This document shows positions 1 to 6,095 of a stretch of 7,039 nt of DNA, piece by piece; the stretch's first letter is position 1; every line of letters begins with the position of its first letter. Both the position numbers and the translations under genes were made by a program. Below the pieces are notes generated by a model. It saw only the letters and a program-made list of their open reading frames with translations, had not been told where the DNA came from and searched no databases. Source of the DNA: Bacillota bacterium (GTDB lineage: Bacteria; Bacillota; Clostridia; Acetivibrionales; DTU013); contig JAEZLF010000157.1 in assembly GCA_023435925.1 (NCBI GenBank), forward strand, positions 1 through 7,039, in the 5' to 3' direction.

Positions 1-911
1 TCCGAACCGGTACAGGCCTCGAAACACTCCAACATACTGTCTGTCTTCCCGTTCGCCTCAAATATCCTGCCTAGTCCAAGCAGCTCATAACCACCGTCTG
101 TCTGGGACATCGGACTTTGCAGCATGGTTGAAAGCCGTACCAGCAGGGATACCATGGACAAAATATCCAGTTCGTTATGCCGTATGACTCTTTTGATATC
201 TCCGGCATCCCGATCATCGAGATATTTAAAATATACTGCCGGTATTTGTGCGCCTGGAATATCATCACTTCGATATTCATCCAGAACATTTTCCTCCAGT
301 GATGAAAGTCTGCAATTCTCCAGCTTCAATCCCCATACCTTTCTGGACGGATATAAAAGATCCAGATGAGGCAGTTCTCTGAAAGCAGGTTTGAGTCTGT
401 TAGAAATAAACCGGCTCTGAAGCAGGTTGATATCAAAGGATTTACCGTTAAATGTCACAAAGCCTTTACGCTTTGAAAAAAGCTGCTGCAGCTCATAGAG
501 CATCGCCGCTTCTTCATCATAGTCCCGCATGAAGTATTGTCTGACCAGATAAGTTCCCTCTTCAAAGAAGCCAACACCCACCAGAAAGGCTACCGTCCCC
601 GCGCCTCCGGATAAGCCGGTAGTCTCTGTATCCAGAAACATCAGATCGCCTGCACCCAGTCCTCCCCAATTACCGCCATCCAGAGAGGCAAGAATGTCCT
701 CGGCCACATCCAAAGCCTCTCCAAGACAGCTGCCGCCATGAGTATGCTCTAAAGGATATCTGTTTTCAATGACATAGCAGCTTCCGTCATCATTGGTAAC
801 GATCCTGCCCGGTACCAGTTTGTCAACCTCGCAGTGGTGAGGATGCGCCGGCCCGGCCTGGCTTTTCCCTATTCCTTCTTTATAAAGACCCAATTTACTT
901 CTCAGATCCAT
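1..911 (-). CDS. mrfB: MrfB/YprB-type DEDDh exonuclease, 3' end cut by window edge
   Basis: The 303 visible codons encode the exonuclease half of MrfB (YprB), which in B. subtilis acts with the helicase MrfA in repair of mitomycin C damage. An RNase H-like DEDDh fold is indicated by DTETTGLSGG at residues 94-103 (D94, E96), FNGKSFD at 154-160 (D160) and HNELD at 245-249 (H245, D249). These are the expected metal-binding and catalytic residues in the expected order. From about residue 275 (YELLGLGRIFEANGK) the sequence looks like the first TPR-type helices that follow the nuclease domain in this family; the rest lies beyond position 1. The ATG at 911 is chosen because GGAGG (917-921) precedes it at good spacing and the protein begins as family members do. 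The gene lies 146 bases after mrfA on the same strand, so co-transcription is likely. The family call is firm; activity on DNA is known for B. subtilis and inferred here. Confidence 0.93.
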   Translation of the reverse strand, partial: MDLRSKLGLYKEGIGKSQAGPAHPHHCEVDKLVPGRIVTNDDGSCYVIENRYPLEHTHGGSCLGEALDVAEDILASLDGGNWGGLGAGDLMFLDTETTGLSGGAGTVAFLVGVGFFEEGTYLVRQYFMRDYDEEAAMLYELQQLFSKRKGFVTFNGKSFDINLLQSRFISNRLKPAFRELPHLDLLYPSRKVWGLKLENCRLSSLEENVLDEYRSDDIPGAQIPAVYFKYLDDRDAGDIKRVIRHNELDILSMVSLLVRLSTMLQSPMSQTDGGYELLGLGRIFEANGKTDSMLECFEACTGS

Positions 912-927
912 TTTGACCTCCAGGTTC

Positions 928-956
928 CCGATATGACGGTTCAACCTTCACATCGG
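928..956 (-). promoter_or_regulatory. Hairpin just upstream of the mrfB ribosome binding site
   Basis: On the minus strand CCGATGTGA (956-948) can pair with TCATATCGG (936-928), giving 9 bp with one G-U pair. Inside the loop GGT and ACC can add three more pairs around a TGA loop. The stem ends six bases before the GGAGG of mrfB. No U-run follows, so it is not a Rho-independent terminator. It could stabilise or separate mRNA segments, or affect mrfB translation; the structure is seen, the role is inference. Confidence 0.45.
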
Positions 957-1020
957 ACACATAAAAGCACTGCACACAATTCTGCGGTAACTCTACTATT
1001 TGTCAGCATTAGCGTTCCCA

Positions 1021-1088
1021 GCTTTAGCTGCCCTTTTTAGTAATCTCCATCAGCCATTCAGCTGGCCCCGCCAATGATCTCCATCAGC
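1021..1088 (-). repeat. Diverged 34-bp tandem duplication of the mrfA 3' end
   Basis: Two adjacent 34-base units, 1055-1088 and 1021-1054, align without gaps at 23 of 34 positions. They share the perfect 12-mer GCTGATGGAGAT (minus strand) and the CAGCT that leads into the stop. The right-hand unit is the true end of mrfA, encoding LMEIIGGAS then TGA. In the corresponding frame the second unit reads LMEITKKGS then TAA. Because 34 is not a multiple of three, the second unit is out of frame with mrfA and lies after its stop. It looks like a decayed duplication of the gene's tail; chance similarity beyond the 12-mer is possible. Confidence 0.6.
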
Positions 1089-3328
1089 TTCATTGTCAGT
1101 TCCTTGGGATTCCCATTTCCCGTAAACTCGTTCAGCGGGCCAACACAGGACGGGCACCCGGATTCGCAATTACACCGTTTCACCATATCGGCCGCAGTCT
1201 CAAAAAGTTCTCCATGCAGCTCATATAGCTTATCGCTGAAGCCCACTCCTCCGGGATAGCTGTCATAAACATATACGGTAGGCCTCTGGGTGAAGGTGGA
1301 ACGCACCTGGTGCACCACCCGGATATCCCCGGGATCACACATCAGATAAATGGGAGCCGCATTGGCCAGCACATTCGAGATGCCAAGGAGACCGTTTTGC
1401 ACATCGGTTTGTGACATTCCCGGTATTCCCTCCGGCAGGCTCACCCAGTAAGCTGTTGTGTGCATCTCCAGCTCCGGCAGTGTCACCGGTCCGGAGCCGA
1501 TATTTTCATGAGTATGGAGCTTGATTTTTTTAAACATGGTAACCAGCGAGCTGACAGACACCTCTCCGCTGCTTCTGAGCACAGGCCTTTGGGTATCCTC
1601 CCGGAACACGTCGATGACCTTCAGGTCCACAGCCAGATTTGCATCGGTATAATAGTCCACATTCACCCTTCGTACATACGCCTTCTTGTCGTCAAAATCC
1701 AGCTTCTCCACCTGATACTGCACGCCCTCATGCATGTATATGGCCTCTTCGTGGAGCAGCATCGGCGCGCTGAACCGGTCGGTCTCCCCAATAACAGCAT
1801 GCTTTGGATCGGAGATGTCAATGATAATAAAGTTCTCATTCGATGCACTGCGCAGACTGATCTCATCTGCCGGAAACACGTCGGACATCCAGTGCCAGCG
1901 CTTCCCGACATGTCGCACCAATCTGGCCTCTTCCATAAAAGACAGTATTTCTGCTGTCGTCTCCACGCCAAATTTCTCTCCATCCTCAAAAGGCAGCTCA
2001 AAAGCAGCACATTTCATATGGTTGTAGAGAATAACCAGATTGTCCGGATTAATCAGCCCATTCTCAGGGCTTTTCCCGAAAAAGTAGTCCGGATTGCTGA
2101 TAATATACTGATCCAGCGGACTGCTGTTGGCCACGAGGATCGTAACCGAAACACCGTTTCTGCGCCCCGCACGGCCTGCCTGCTGCCAGGTGCTCGCTAT
2201 CGTGCCGGGATATCCGCAGATGACGCAGGCCTCCAGTGCACCGATATCGATCCCCAGCTCCAATGCGTTGGTGGATACCACTCCGGTAATGCTTCCTTCC
2301 CTCAGGCCTTTCTCTATTTCACGCCTCAGATTAGGCAAATATCCGCCCCGGTAACCGCGTACCCGCCTGTCGCCGTCCTTGCTGCCATGGTAAATGTCCC
2401 TGAGGTATGTGACCAACACCTCCACATTCAGCCTGCTGCGGGTAAATACAATGGTCTGGATTCCGTTTCGTATCAGCGACTCTGCAAGCCTTTCCGCTTC
2501 CAGCAGGCTGCTCCTTCTGATGCCCAGCTCTTTGTTTACCAGAGGCGGGTTGTAAAAGATAATGTGTTTATTGCAGGTGGGTGCACCGTTATTATCGATT
2601 AGCCTTACCTCGGTTCCTGTGATCCTGGAAGCCAGCTCCGCCGGATTGGCAATGGTAGCAGAGCAGCAGATAAATTGTGGCTTCGATCCGTAAAAATCGC
2701 AAATCCTCTTCAGCCTTCTGATCGTGTTGGCCAGATGGCTTCCAAATACGCCCCTGTAATGGTGCACTTCATCTATCACAATGTATTTCAGATTTTCAAA
2801 AAGCTTGGTCCATTTTGTATGATGGGGCAATATTCCGCTGTGAAGCATGTCCGGATTGGTCACAACGATATGTCCGGCCTGACGGATCGCCTTTCTCGCC
2901 GATTGTGGAGTGTCCCCGTCATAGGTAAAGGTTTTGACATCCACTCCGGCTTCAGTAATCAGCTCGTGAAGCTCAGAGGTCTGATCCTGTGACAATGCTT
3001 TGGTAGGAAACAGGAAGAGTGCCCGGGATGCTTCATCCTCTAAAATGCTGTTCAGCACCGGTATGTTGTAACACATGGTCTTGCCCGACGCCGTAGGTGT
3101 AACGACCACAACACTGTTACCTTCATGAACCGCCCGAATAGCATCGGCCTGATGAGAATAGAGCCGGCGCACTCCTCTTCTTTCAAGCGCGGCTTTGATA
3201 CGGTCATCGATGAAATCCGGAAACTCGTCATAAATGGCTTCCCGAGCCGGCAGCTCCACCCATGAGGTAACATTTTGCGTTATTTTTTCAGAAGCTTTGA
3301 AATAGTCCAGCATTTGCTCCAGATTCAT
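1058..3328 (-). CDS. mrfA: MrfA/YprA superfamily 2 helicase with four-cysteine C-terminal domain
   Basis: This 756-residue protein is an Hrq1-like DEAD/DEAH-box helicase. The B. subtilis family member MrfA is a 3'-5' DNA helicase that works with MrfB in a UvrABC-independent mitomycin repair route. Visible motifs in order are the Q-motif-like YSHQADAI (57-64), Walker A TPTASGKT (77-84), DEVH (186-189), SAT (223-225) and motif VI QQAGRAGRR (382-390). The C-terminal DUF1998/MZB region ends in CNCESGCPSC, with cysteines 719, 721, 725 and 728 placed to bind a metal, as in MrfA. Length matches the family (about 750). The ATG at 3328 follows GGGAGG (3334-3339) at five bases. The gene has its own promoter and a LexA-like box directly upstream, and mrfB follows. 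TGA is followed at once by an ATG that opens only six codons. Complete; no missing motif seen. Confidence 0.96.
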   Translation of the reverse strand: MNLEQMLDYFKASEKITQNVTSWVELPAREAIYDEFPDFIDDRIKAALERRGVRRLYSHQADAIRAVHEGNSVVVVTPTASGKTMCYNIPVLNSILEDEASRALFLFPTKALSQDQTSELHELITEAGVDVKTFTYDGDTPQSARKAIRQAGHIVVTNPDMLHSGILPHHTKWTKLFENLKYIVIDEVHHYRGVFGSHLANTIRRLKRICDFYGSKPQFICCSATIANPAELASRITGTEVRLIDNNGAPTCNKHIIFYNPPLVNKELGIRRSSLLEAERLAESLIRNGIQTIVFTRSRLNVEVLVTYLRDIYHGSKDGDRRVRGYRGGYLPNLRREIEKGLREGSITGVVSTNALELGIDIGALEACVICGYPGTIASTWQQAGRAGRRNGVSVTILVANSSPLDQYIISNPDYFFGKSPENGLINPDNLVILYNHMKCAAFELPFEDGEKFGVETTAEILSFMEEARLVRHVGKRWHWMSDVFPADEISLRSASNENFIIIDISDPKHAVIGETDRFSAPMLLHEEAIYMHEGVQYQVEKLDFDDKKAYVRRVNVDYYTDANLAVDLKVIDVFREDTQRPVLRSSGEVSVSSLVTMFKKIKLHTHENIGSGPVTLPELEMHTTAYWVSLPEGIPGMSQTDVQNGLLGISNVLANAAPIYLMCDPGDIRVVHQVRSTFTQRPTVYVYDSYPGGVGFSDKLYELHGELFETAADMVKRCNCESGCPSCVGPLNEFTGNGNPKELTMKLMEIIGGAS

Positions 3329-3338
3329 AACAGCCTCC

Positions 3339-3352
3339 CGAACATATATTCT
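3339..3352. promoter_or_regulatory. Candidate LexA/DinR (SOS) box in the mrfA leader
   Basis: CGAACATATATTCT matches 12 of 14 positions of the Gram-positive SOS box consensus CGAACRNRYGTTYC. The left half-site CGAAC is perfect, the four-base centre fits, and three of five bases of the right half match. It lies between the predicted transcription start (about 3351) and the mrfA start codon and touches the ribosome binding site, so a bound repressor would block initiation or early elongation. The function of mrfA in DNA repair makes SOS control sensible. The match is seen; LexA binding is inferred. Confidence 0.55.
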
Positions 3353-3358
3353 GTTATT

Positions 3359-3387
3359 ATTCTAGTATAAAACAGAGGCAATGTAAA
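3359..3387 (-). promoter_or_regulatory. Sigma-A-type promoter of mrfA
   Basis: TTTACA (3382-3387) and TAGAAT (3359-3364) are separated by exactly 17 bases; each differs from consensus by one base. The -35 box begins six bases after the dusB stop codon, so mrfA has its own promoter even though read-through from dusB is also possible, since no terminator lies between. Transcription should start near 3351-3353, placing the LexA-like box at the start site. Confidence 0.7.
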
Positions 3388-3393
3388 GAAGAC

Positions 3394-4347
3394 TCACTGC
3401 AGTTCATGAACCAATTCAACCATTTCGTCCTGCGAAACCGCTTTAAATATCCTGTCTTTAAACTGTGCCGAATTCTTATGCCCCTTGATGTACCAGGCAA
3501 TATGCTTTCGCATCTCACACACGCCGGTATGTTCACCTTTCAGCGATACCAGCATGTTCAAATGACGCAGGATTATTTCTTTCTTAACCTCCATGGAAGG
3601 CTCCGGCAATAGCTCCCCTGTTTTCAGGTAATGCCTGATCCTGTTGAAAATCCACGGGTTTCCTTGGGCGCCCCGCCCTACCATTACCGCATCGCAGCCG
3701 GTCAGCTCCAGCATCCTTGCGGCATCCTCCGGTTTGTATACATCACCGTTTCCGATAACCGGTATGCTTACGGATTCCTTCACGCTTTTTATGATTCCCC
3801 AGTCGGCTTTCCCGCTGTAAAACTGCTCACGGGTCCTTCCATGCAACGCTATAGCTGCAGCACCGTTTTTTTCCGCCAGTTGGGCTATCTCGACGGCATT
3901 GAGATGCTCCTCATCCCAGCCCTTGCGTATTTTTACTGTTACAGGCTTATGTGAAACCGATACAACTGCCCGGATGATCTCTCCGGCCAGCTCAGGCTTC
4001 AGCATCAGCGCACTGCCCTCCCCGTTCTTTGTGATCTTGGGGGTGGGGCAACCCATGTTAATATCGAGTATCGCCGCATCGGAAGCATTCAACTTTTCCG
4101 CCGAATGGGCAAGTATTTCAGGCTCCGAACCGAAAATCTGAACAGCCGCAGGCTTTTCCGCTTCACTGAGATCCGCAAGCTTCCAGCTTTTCTCGTCTTT
4201 ATAAAACATGCCCTTTGCGCTAATCATTTCCGAGTAAACCAACCCGCAGCCCTGCTCTCTGCAGAGTATTCTGAAAGGCATATCAGTAACACCTGCCATG
4301 GGTGCAAGAAAAATATTGTTTTCTAAATTGACTGATCCTATTTTCAT
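3394..4347 (-). CDS. dusB: tRNA-dihydrouridine synthase, DusB family
   Basis: This 317-residue flavoenzyme reduces uridine to dihydrouridine in the D-loop region of tRNA, using FMN and NADPH. The N-terminal TIM barrel shows APMAGVTD (15-22) for FMN binding, INMGCPTP (96-103) with the catalytic cysteine C100, the phosphate/FMN-contacting K139 in VTVKIRKGW, LHGRTREQ (168-175), IGNGD (198-202) and VGRGAQGNPW (223-232). The C-terminal helical tRNA-binding part, with MRKHIAWYIKG at 279-289, is complete. Length agrees with the bacterial DusB/NifR3 group. The ATG at 4347 follows GGTGGA (4353-4358), a fair ribosome binding site. The gene stands between the ssb unit and mrfA, and its stop is just six bases from the mrfA promoter. 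Family is certain; the DusB subgroup is judged from the overall pattern. Confidence 0.95.
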   Translation of the reverse strand: MKIGSVNLENNIFLAPMAGVTDMPFRILCREQGCGLVYSEMISAKGMFYKDEKSWKLADLSEAEKPAAVQIFGSEPEILAHSAEKLNASDAAILDINMGCPTPKITKNGEGSALMLKPELAGEIIRAVVSVSHKPVTVKIRKGWDEEHLNAVEIAQLAEKNGAAAIALHGRTREQFYSGKADWGIIKSVKESVSIPVIGNGDVYKPEDAARMLELTGCDAVMVGRGAQGNPWIFNRIRHYLKTGELLPEPSMEVKKEIILRHLNMLVSLKGEHTGVCEMRKHIAWYIKGHKNSAQFKDRIFKAVSQDEMVELVHELQ

Positions 4348-4407
4348 CTATATCCACCAATTGTAATTTCTATTAAGTACTTTTACATATGAACTGTATC
4401 AACTGTT

Positions 4408-4437
4408 ATTCTATCACAAGTGATTGATTGGAATCCA
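4408..4437 (-). promoter_or_regulatory. dusB: Possible dusB promoter with overlapping palindrome
   Basis: The minus strand shows TAGAAT (4408-4413) with an upstream TG one base away, an extended -10 element. A weak -35, TGGATT (4432-4437), stands 18 bases further. The palindrome ATCAC-TT-GTGAT (4413-4424) overlaps the -10 by one base and covers the TG, as a repressor operator might. The -35 match is only three of six, so this is a tentative call. Confidence 0.35.
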
Positions 4438-4489
4438 TATTCTGAATACTATTCGGAATCTATTAAGTTATAATCATAATTCCTATTAA

Positions 4490-4530
4490 CAAACAAGCAC
4501 CCCGATAATTATTATCGAAGTGCTTGTTTG
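4490..4530 (-). terminator. Long hairpin, probable terminator after the ssb unit
   Basis: Outer arms of 11 bp (CAAACAAGCAC with GTGCTTGTTTG) continue through two positions into an inner 6-bp stem CGATAA/TTATCG around a three-base loop. The two joining positions are U-G wobbles only in the minus-strand RNA; in plus-strand RNA they are C-A mismatches. The structure is therefore 19 pairs long in the sense of the surrounding genes. A U-rich 3' arm and UUAAU follow it. It lies about 165 bases after the DUF6514-like stop and 143 before dusB. Confidence 0.55.
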
Positions 4531-4559
4531 GCTGGATACTATCTCCAAATCAATTGCAT

Positions 4560-4591
4560 TTTAAAACCCGTCTAATTCTACGGGTTTTAAA
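4560..4591 (-). terminator. 12-bp perfect hairpin, probable bidirectional terminator
   Basis: TTTAAAACCCGT (4560-4571) and ACGGGTTTTAAA (4580-4591) are perfect inverted arms around an eight-base loop. On either strand this gives an A-run, a GC core and a TTTT run, the usual layout of a bidirectional intrinsic terminator. It is the first strong hairpin met by transcripts leaving the ssb/DUF6514-like unit, 104 bases past the stop. Confidence 0.6.
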
Positions 4592-4695
4592 TACGGGCTT
4601 CCGTTGCTGTAAATACTATTTCGAATGCTTCCTATCATTCTATGTACAACTTTACGAATAGCAGTTCTGCCAAGCAGGCCCTGCGGGCTTATCCG

Positions 4696-5004
4696 TTAAA
4701 GGCATGCGATATCTTCAAGAACGTCATATAAGCTTATTGGAGTGACCGAATTTCTTACAAGCAGATTCAAAACTTCTTTTGTTCCGGCAAGGTTACTGGA
4801 GAAATCTTCTACAAACCTTGCTTCACTGCATTTATCCTGCGTTTTTTTAACAATTCCGACACCATAGGTTTTTGTTCCTTTCAATTCTTCTTCCATAGTA
4901 ATCTCGCTCTCCAGCACATAATACTGAAGCTCCATGGGATAAAAAGTACCCGTCTCCTCGCATTGCTCCAACAAAAGCGTATTTTCCAAATGCATGTCTG
5001 TCAT
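4696..5004 (-). CDS. Small DUF6514-like protein of unknown function
   Basis: The 102-residue product has no signal peptide or membrane segment. Its pattern, an N-terminal beta-rich part with TYGVGIVKK (46-54), then EARFVEDFS (61-69), and a C-terminal VTPISLYDVLEDIA (87-100), resembles the small clostridial proteins I recall as DUF6514; no function is known for them. The start is set at 5004: an ATG at 5025 is in frame but has no ribosome binding site and lies three bases after the ssb stop, whereas GGGGGTGG (5009-5016) stands before the ATG at 5004. It begins 24 bases after ssb and surely shares its transcript, hinting at a link to single-stranded DNA, but that is only context. The family call is from memory and unverified; the gene itself is well supported. 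Confidence 0.8.
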   Translation of the reverse strand: MTDMHLENTLLLEQCEETGTFYPMELQYYVLESEITMEEELKGTKTYGVGIVKKTQDKCSEARFVEDFSSNLAGTKEVLNLLVRNSVTPISLYDVLEDIACL

Positions 5005-5008
5005 TCTT

Positions 5009-5016
5009 CCACCCCC
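5009..5016 (-). promoter_or_regulatory. Ribosome binding site that fixes the start at 5004
   Basis: GGGGGTGG on the minus strand ends four bases before ATG at 5004. The alternative ATG at 5025 has only AAATAAGAA upstream, so the shorter 102-residue product is preferred. Confidence 0.7.
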
Positions 5017-5028
5017 ATAAAACATTTC

Positions 5029-5397
5029 TTATTTATACTCCAAATCCGTTTCGGAAACCATCTCATTCGTCTTTTTGGATTCGCCGGCAAAGTAAGCATT
5101 CTCTGCAACGAGTTCAATCGTATAATGCTTTTTTCCTTCCGCATCCTCCCAGTTTCTGGACTGAAGCCGGCCTTGAACGGATATTGCGCCTCCCTTGCCG
5201 AAGTTTCCCGCAACAAACTTCGCCAGGCCATTCCAAGCAACTACCGGTATGAAATCTGCTTTCCTTTCATTGTTGTCGTCGCTAAAATCCCTTTCTACAG
5301 CCAGTGAAAAATTAACCACCGGTGTTTGATTATCACCTACCTGTTTTAACTCCGGAATCTTGGTTAACCTCCCTGTAATTACCGCATTGTTTAACAT
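5029..5397 (-). CDS. ssb: Short single-stranded DNA-binding protein without acidic tail
   Basis: The 122-residue protein has the bacterial SSB OB fold: MLNNAVITGRLTKIPELK (1-18), VNFSLAVERDF (28-38), DFIPVVAWNGLAKFVAGNFGKG (48-69), ISVQGRLQSRNWED (72-85) and YTIELVAENAYFAG (92-105). W55 and W83 stand where SSBs stack on DNA bases. After the fold only about 17 residues remain, ending ETDLEYK, with no glycine/glutamine-rich linker and no DDDIPF-like tip for recruiting partner proteins. The replicative SSB has that tip and usually sits between rpsF and rpsR, so this is probably an accessory paralogue, comparable in size to B. subtilis SsbB. GAGGGG (5403-5408) precedes the ATG. Two candidate promoters lie upstream, and the DUF6514-like gene follows at 24 bases. 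The fold is certain; the accessory role is inferred. Confidence 0.95.
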   Translation of the reverse strand: MLNNAVITGRLTKIPELKQVGDNQTPVVNFSLAVERDFSDDNNERKADFIPVVAWNGLAKFVAGNFGKGGAISVQGRLQSRNWEDAEGKKHYTIELVAENAYFAGESKKTNEMVSETDLEYK

Positions 5398-5450
5398 TTT
5401 ATCCCCTCTTTTCCCCAGAAAAAAATACTGCCGGTTGCACTACTGGCTCC

Positions 5451-5483
5451 ATATAGCATAAAGTGCCCAGATAATAGCTATAT
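5451..5483 (-). promoter_or_regulatory. Inverted repeat in the ssb leader
   Basis: ATATAGC (5477-5483 on the minus strand) and GCTATAT (5451-5457) are 7-bp arms around a 19-base loop within the predicted ssb leader. Part of the loop, GCACT (5462-5466), is complementary to AGTGC (5437-5441) downstream, which would form a pseudoknot or an alternative stem. AT-rich and short; no known riboswitch is recognised. Confidence 0.25.
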
Positions 5484-5534
5484 TTCAACGCCTCAGTATC
5501 ATTCCAGATATTTATTTTTTAGGTATTGCCGCCT

Positions 5535-5563
5535 ATTAATTAGTCCAGAGTACTATGTGTCAA
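5535..5563 (-). promoter_or_regulatory. ssb: Promoter for ssb, proximal
   Basis: A perfect TTGACA (5558-5563) is followed after 17 bases by ATTAAT (5535-5540), a four-of-six -10. Transcription would start near 5527, giving a leader of about 130 bases before the ssb start codon. Confidence 0.55.
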
Positions 5564-5580
5564 TAGTCTGTAATACTCAT

Positions 5581-5607
5581 ATTATAGGCAGTGGATATTT
5601 ATGTCAA
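5581..5607 (-). promoter_or_regulatory. Second upstream promoter-like pair
   Basis: Perfect TTGACA (5602-5607) and perfect TATAAT (5581-5586) occur on the minus strand, but only 15 bases apart, shorter than ideal. A 17-base spacing to TAATAT is also available. The -35 overlaps the stop codon of the AraC remnant. It would serve ssb together with the proximal promoter; activity is uncertain because of spacing. Confidence 0.4.
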
Positions 5608-6095
5608 ATATTTTTATGTATTTTTTTGCCAACCATTGTAAAGCATTGTTGAAATGAAAATTTCTTTATTTCAATAAGTTTATTCGCATCTTTAACAAAT
5701 CTTATTGTAAGTTTTCTTGATAAAACAGTGGGATTCCAGCCATGTTTCTGCGCTATATCACTGACCCTCAGGCTGCAGGACAGATTCTGTTCAATATCGT
5801 TCAGAATGTCGGTGAATTTTAACACATCTGTGTCGGGAATCTGGTAAGAATGTTCAAGAAACTCCGATAAAACACTTGTTATTTCACCTTTAAAATACAG
5901 CAGGTTTTTGGGGCTGTGGGTTTCATTGGCCTGTATAAGCCTGGTTATATCTCCGGTCGGATACGGCATACTGTGAACACAGTTGATGGATGAATAGATA
6001 TCGTATCCGGGAACTGCTTCCACACTTACCTCAACATACAGTTTATGTATATACGTGTTGCACCAGCAGCTGTAAAGAGTATTGGTGGGACTCAA
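5604..6095 (-). pseudogene. AraC-family regulator remnant, truncated at both ends
   Basis: From about residue 12 the frame resembles the later part of an AraC/XylS sensor domain (YFKGEITSVLSEFLEHS at 67-83). It continues into the first helix-turn-helix, ILNDIEQNLSCSLRVSDIAQKHGWNPTVLSRKL, written here in two parts: 97-109 and 110-129. The following helix NKLIEIKKF (138-146) ends in KKIHKNI then TGA, where family members continue with IA..VGF and a second helix-turn-helix. That second DNA-binding half is absent, and none of the other frames just downstream restores it. The 5' end is lost too: the only start is a TTG at 6095 without a ribosome binding site, and TAA lies four codons upstream. A whole regulator would be roughly 270-300 residues. 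Probably not functional. AraC regulators of this kind commonly control a neighbouring sugar-utilisation gene, which fits the remnant to the right. Confidence 0.65.

Larger units (their letters stand above)
4348..4695. other. Intergenic region between the DUF6514-like gene and dusB
   Basis: This 348-base AT-rich stretch holds, from right to left along transcription, a 12-bp hairpin (4560-4591), a longer hairpin (4490-4530) and a possible dusB promoter (around 4408-4437). The minus-strand frame of the preceding gene stays open for 44 codons past its stop at 4696, down to TAA at 4561-4563, but has no start or recognisable domain. The 10-mer TCTATTAAGT occurs at 4369 and 4459. No RNA gene was recognised. 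Confidence 0.6.

Noticed and set aside
834..1040. A 68-codon plus-strand frame across the mrfA-mrfB gap
   Set aside because: It overlaps the start of mrfB on the other strand, shows no domain, and has no ribosome binding site.
985..1057. Very short minus-strand frames in the mrfA-mrfB gap, including a six-codon ATG frame directly after the mrfA stop and a 22-codon frame just downstream
   Set aside because: No ribosome binding site of quality and no recognisable product; the six-codon frame is part of the tandem duplication.
1460..2602. A 380-codon open frame on the plus strand
   Set aside because: It lies wholly opposite mrfA, has no ribosome binding site, and reads as a cysteine/histidine-rich low-quality translation typical of the antisense of a real gene.
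4369..4468. Direct repeat TCTATTAAGT at 4369 and 4459
   Set aside because: Only ten bases in AT-rich spacer, with no further similarity around the copies.
4561..4695. Open extension of 44 codons in frame past the DUF6514-like stop, suggesting readthrough or a nonsense mutation
   Set aside because: The protein already ends where I would expect this family to end, the extension has no recognisable domain and runs into a terminator hairpin, and such a length is not rare by chance.
5419..5446. A run of seven T after a possible stem in the ssb leader, as an attenuator
   Set aside because: The GCCAG/CCGGC stem has an A-C mismatch on the minus strand and is only five positions long; too weak to call.
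5990..6091. Plus-strand ATG at 5990 as the start of an intact 138-codon gene
   Set aside because: The first ~34 codons are the opposite strand of the AraC remnant and carry no glycosidase similarity; no ribosome binding site precedes this ATG.
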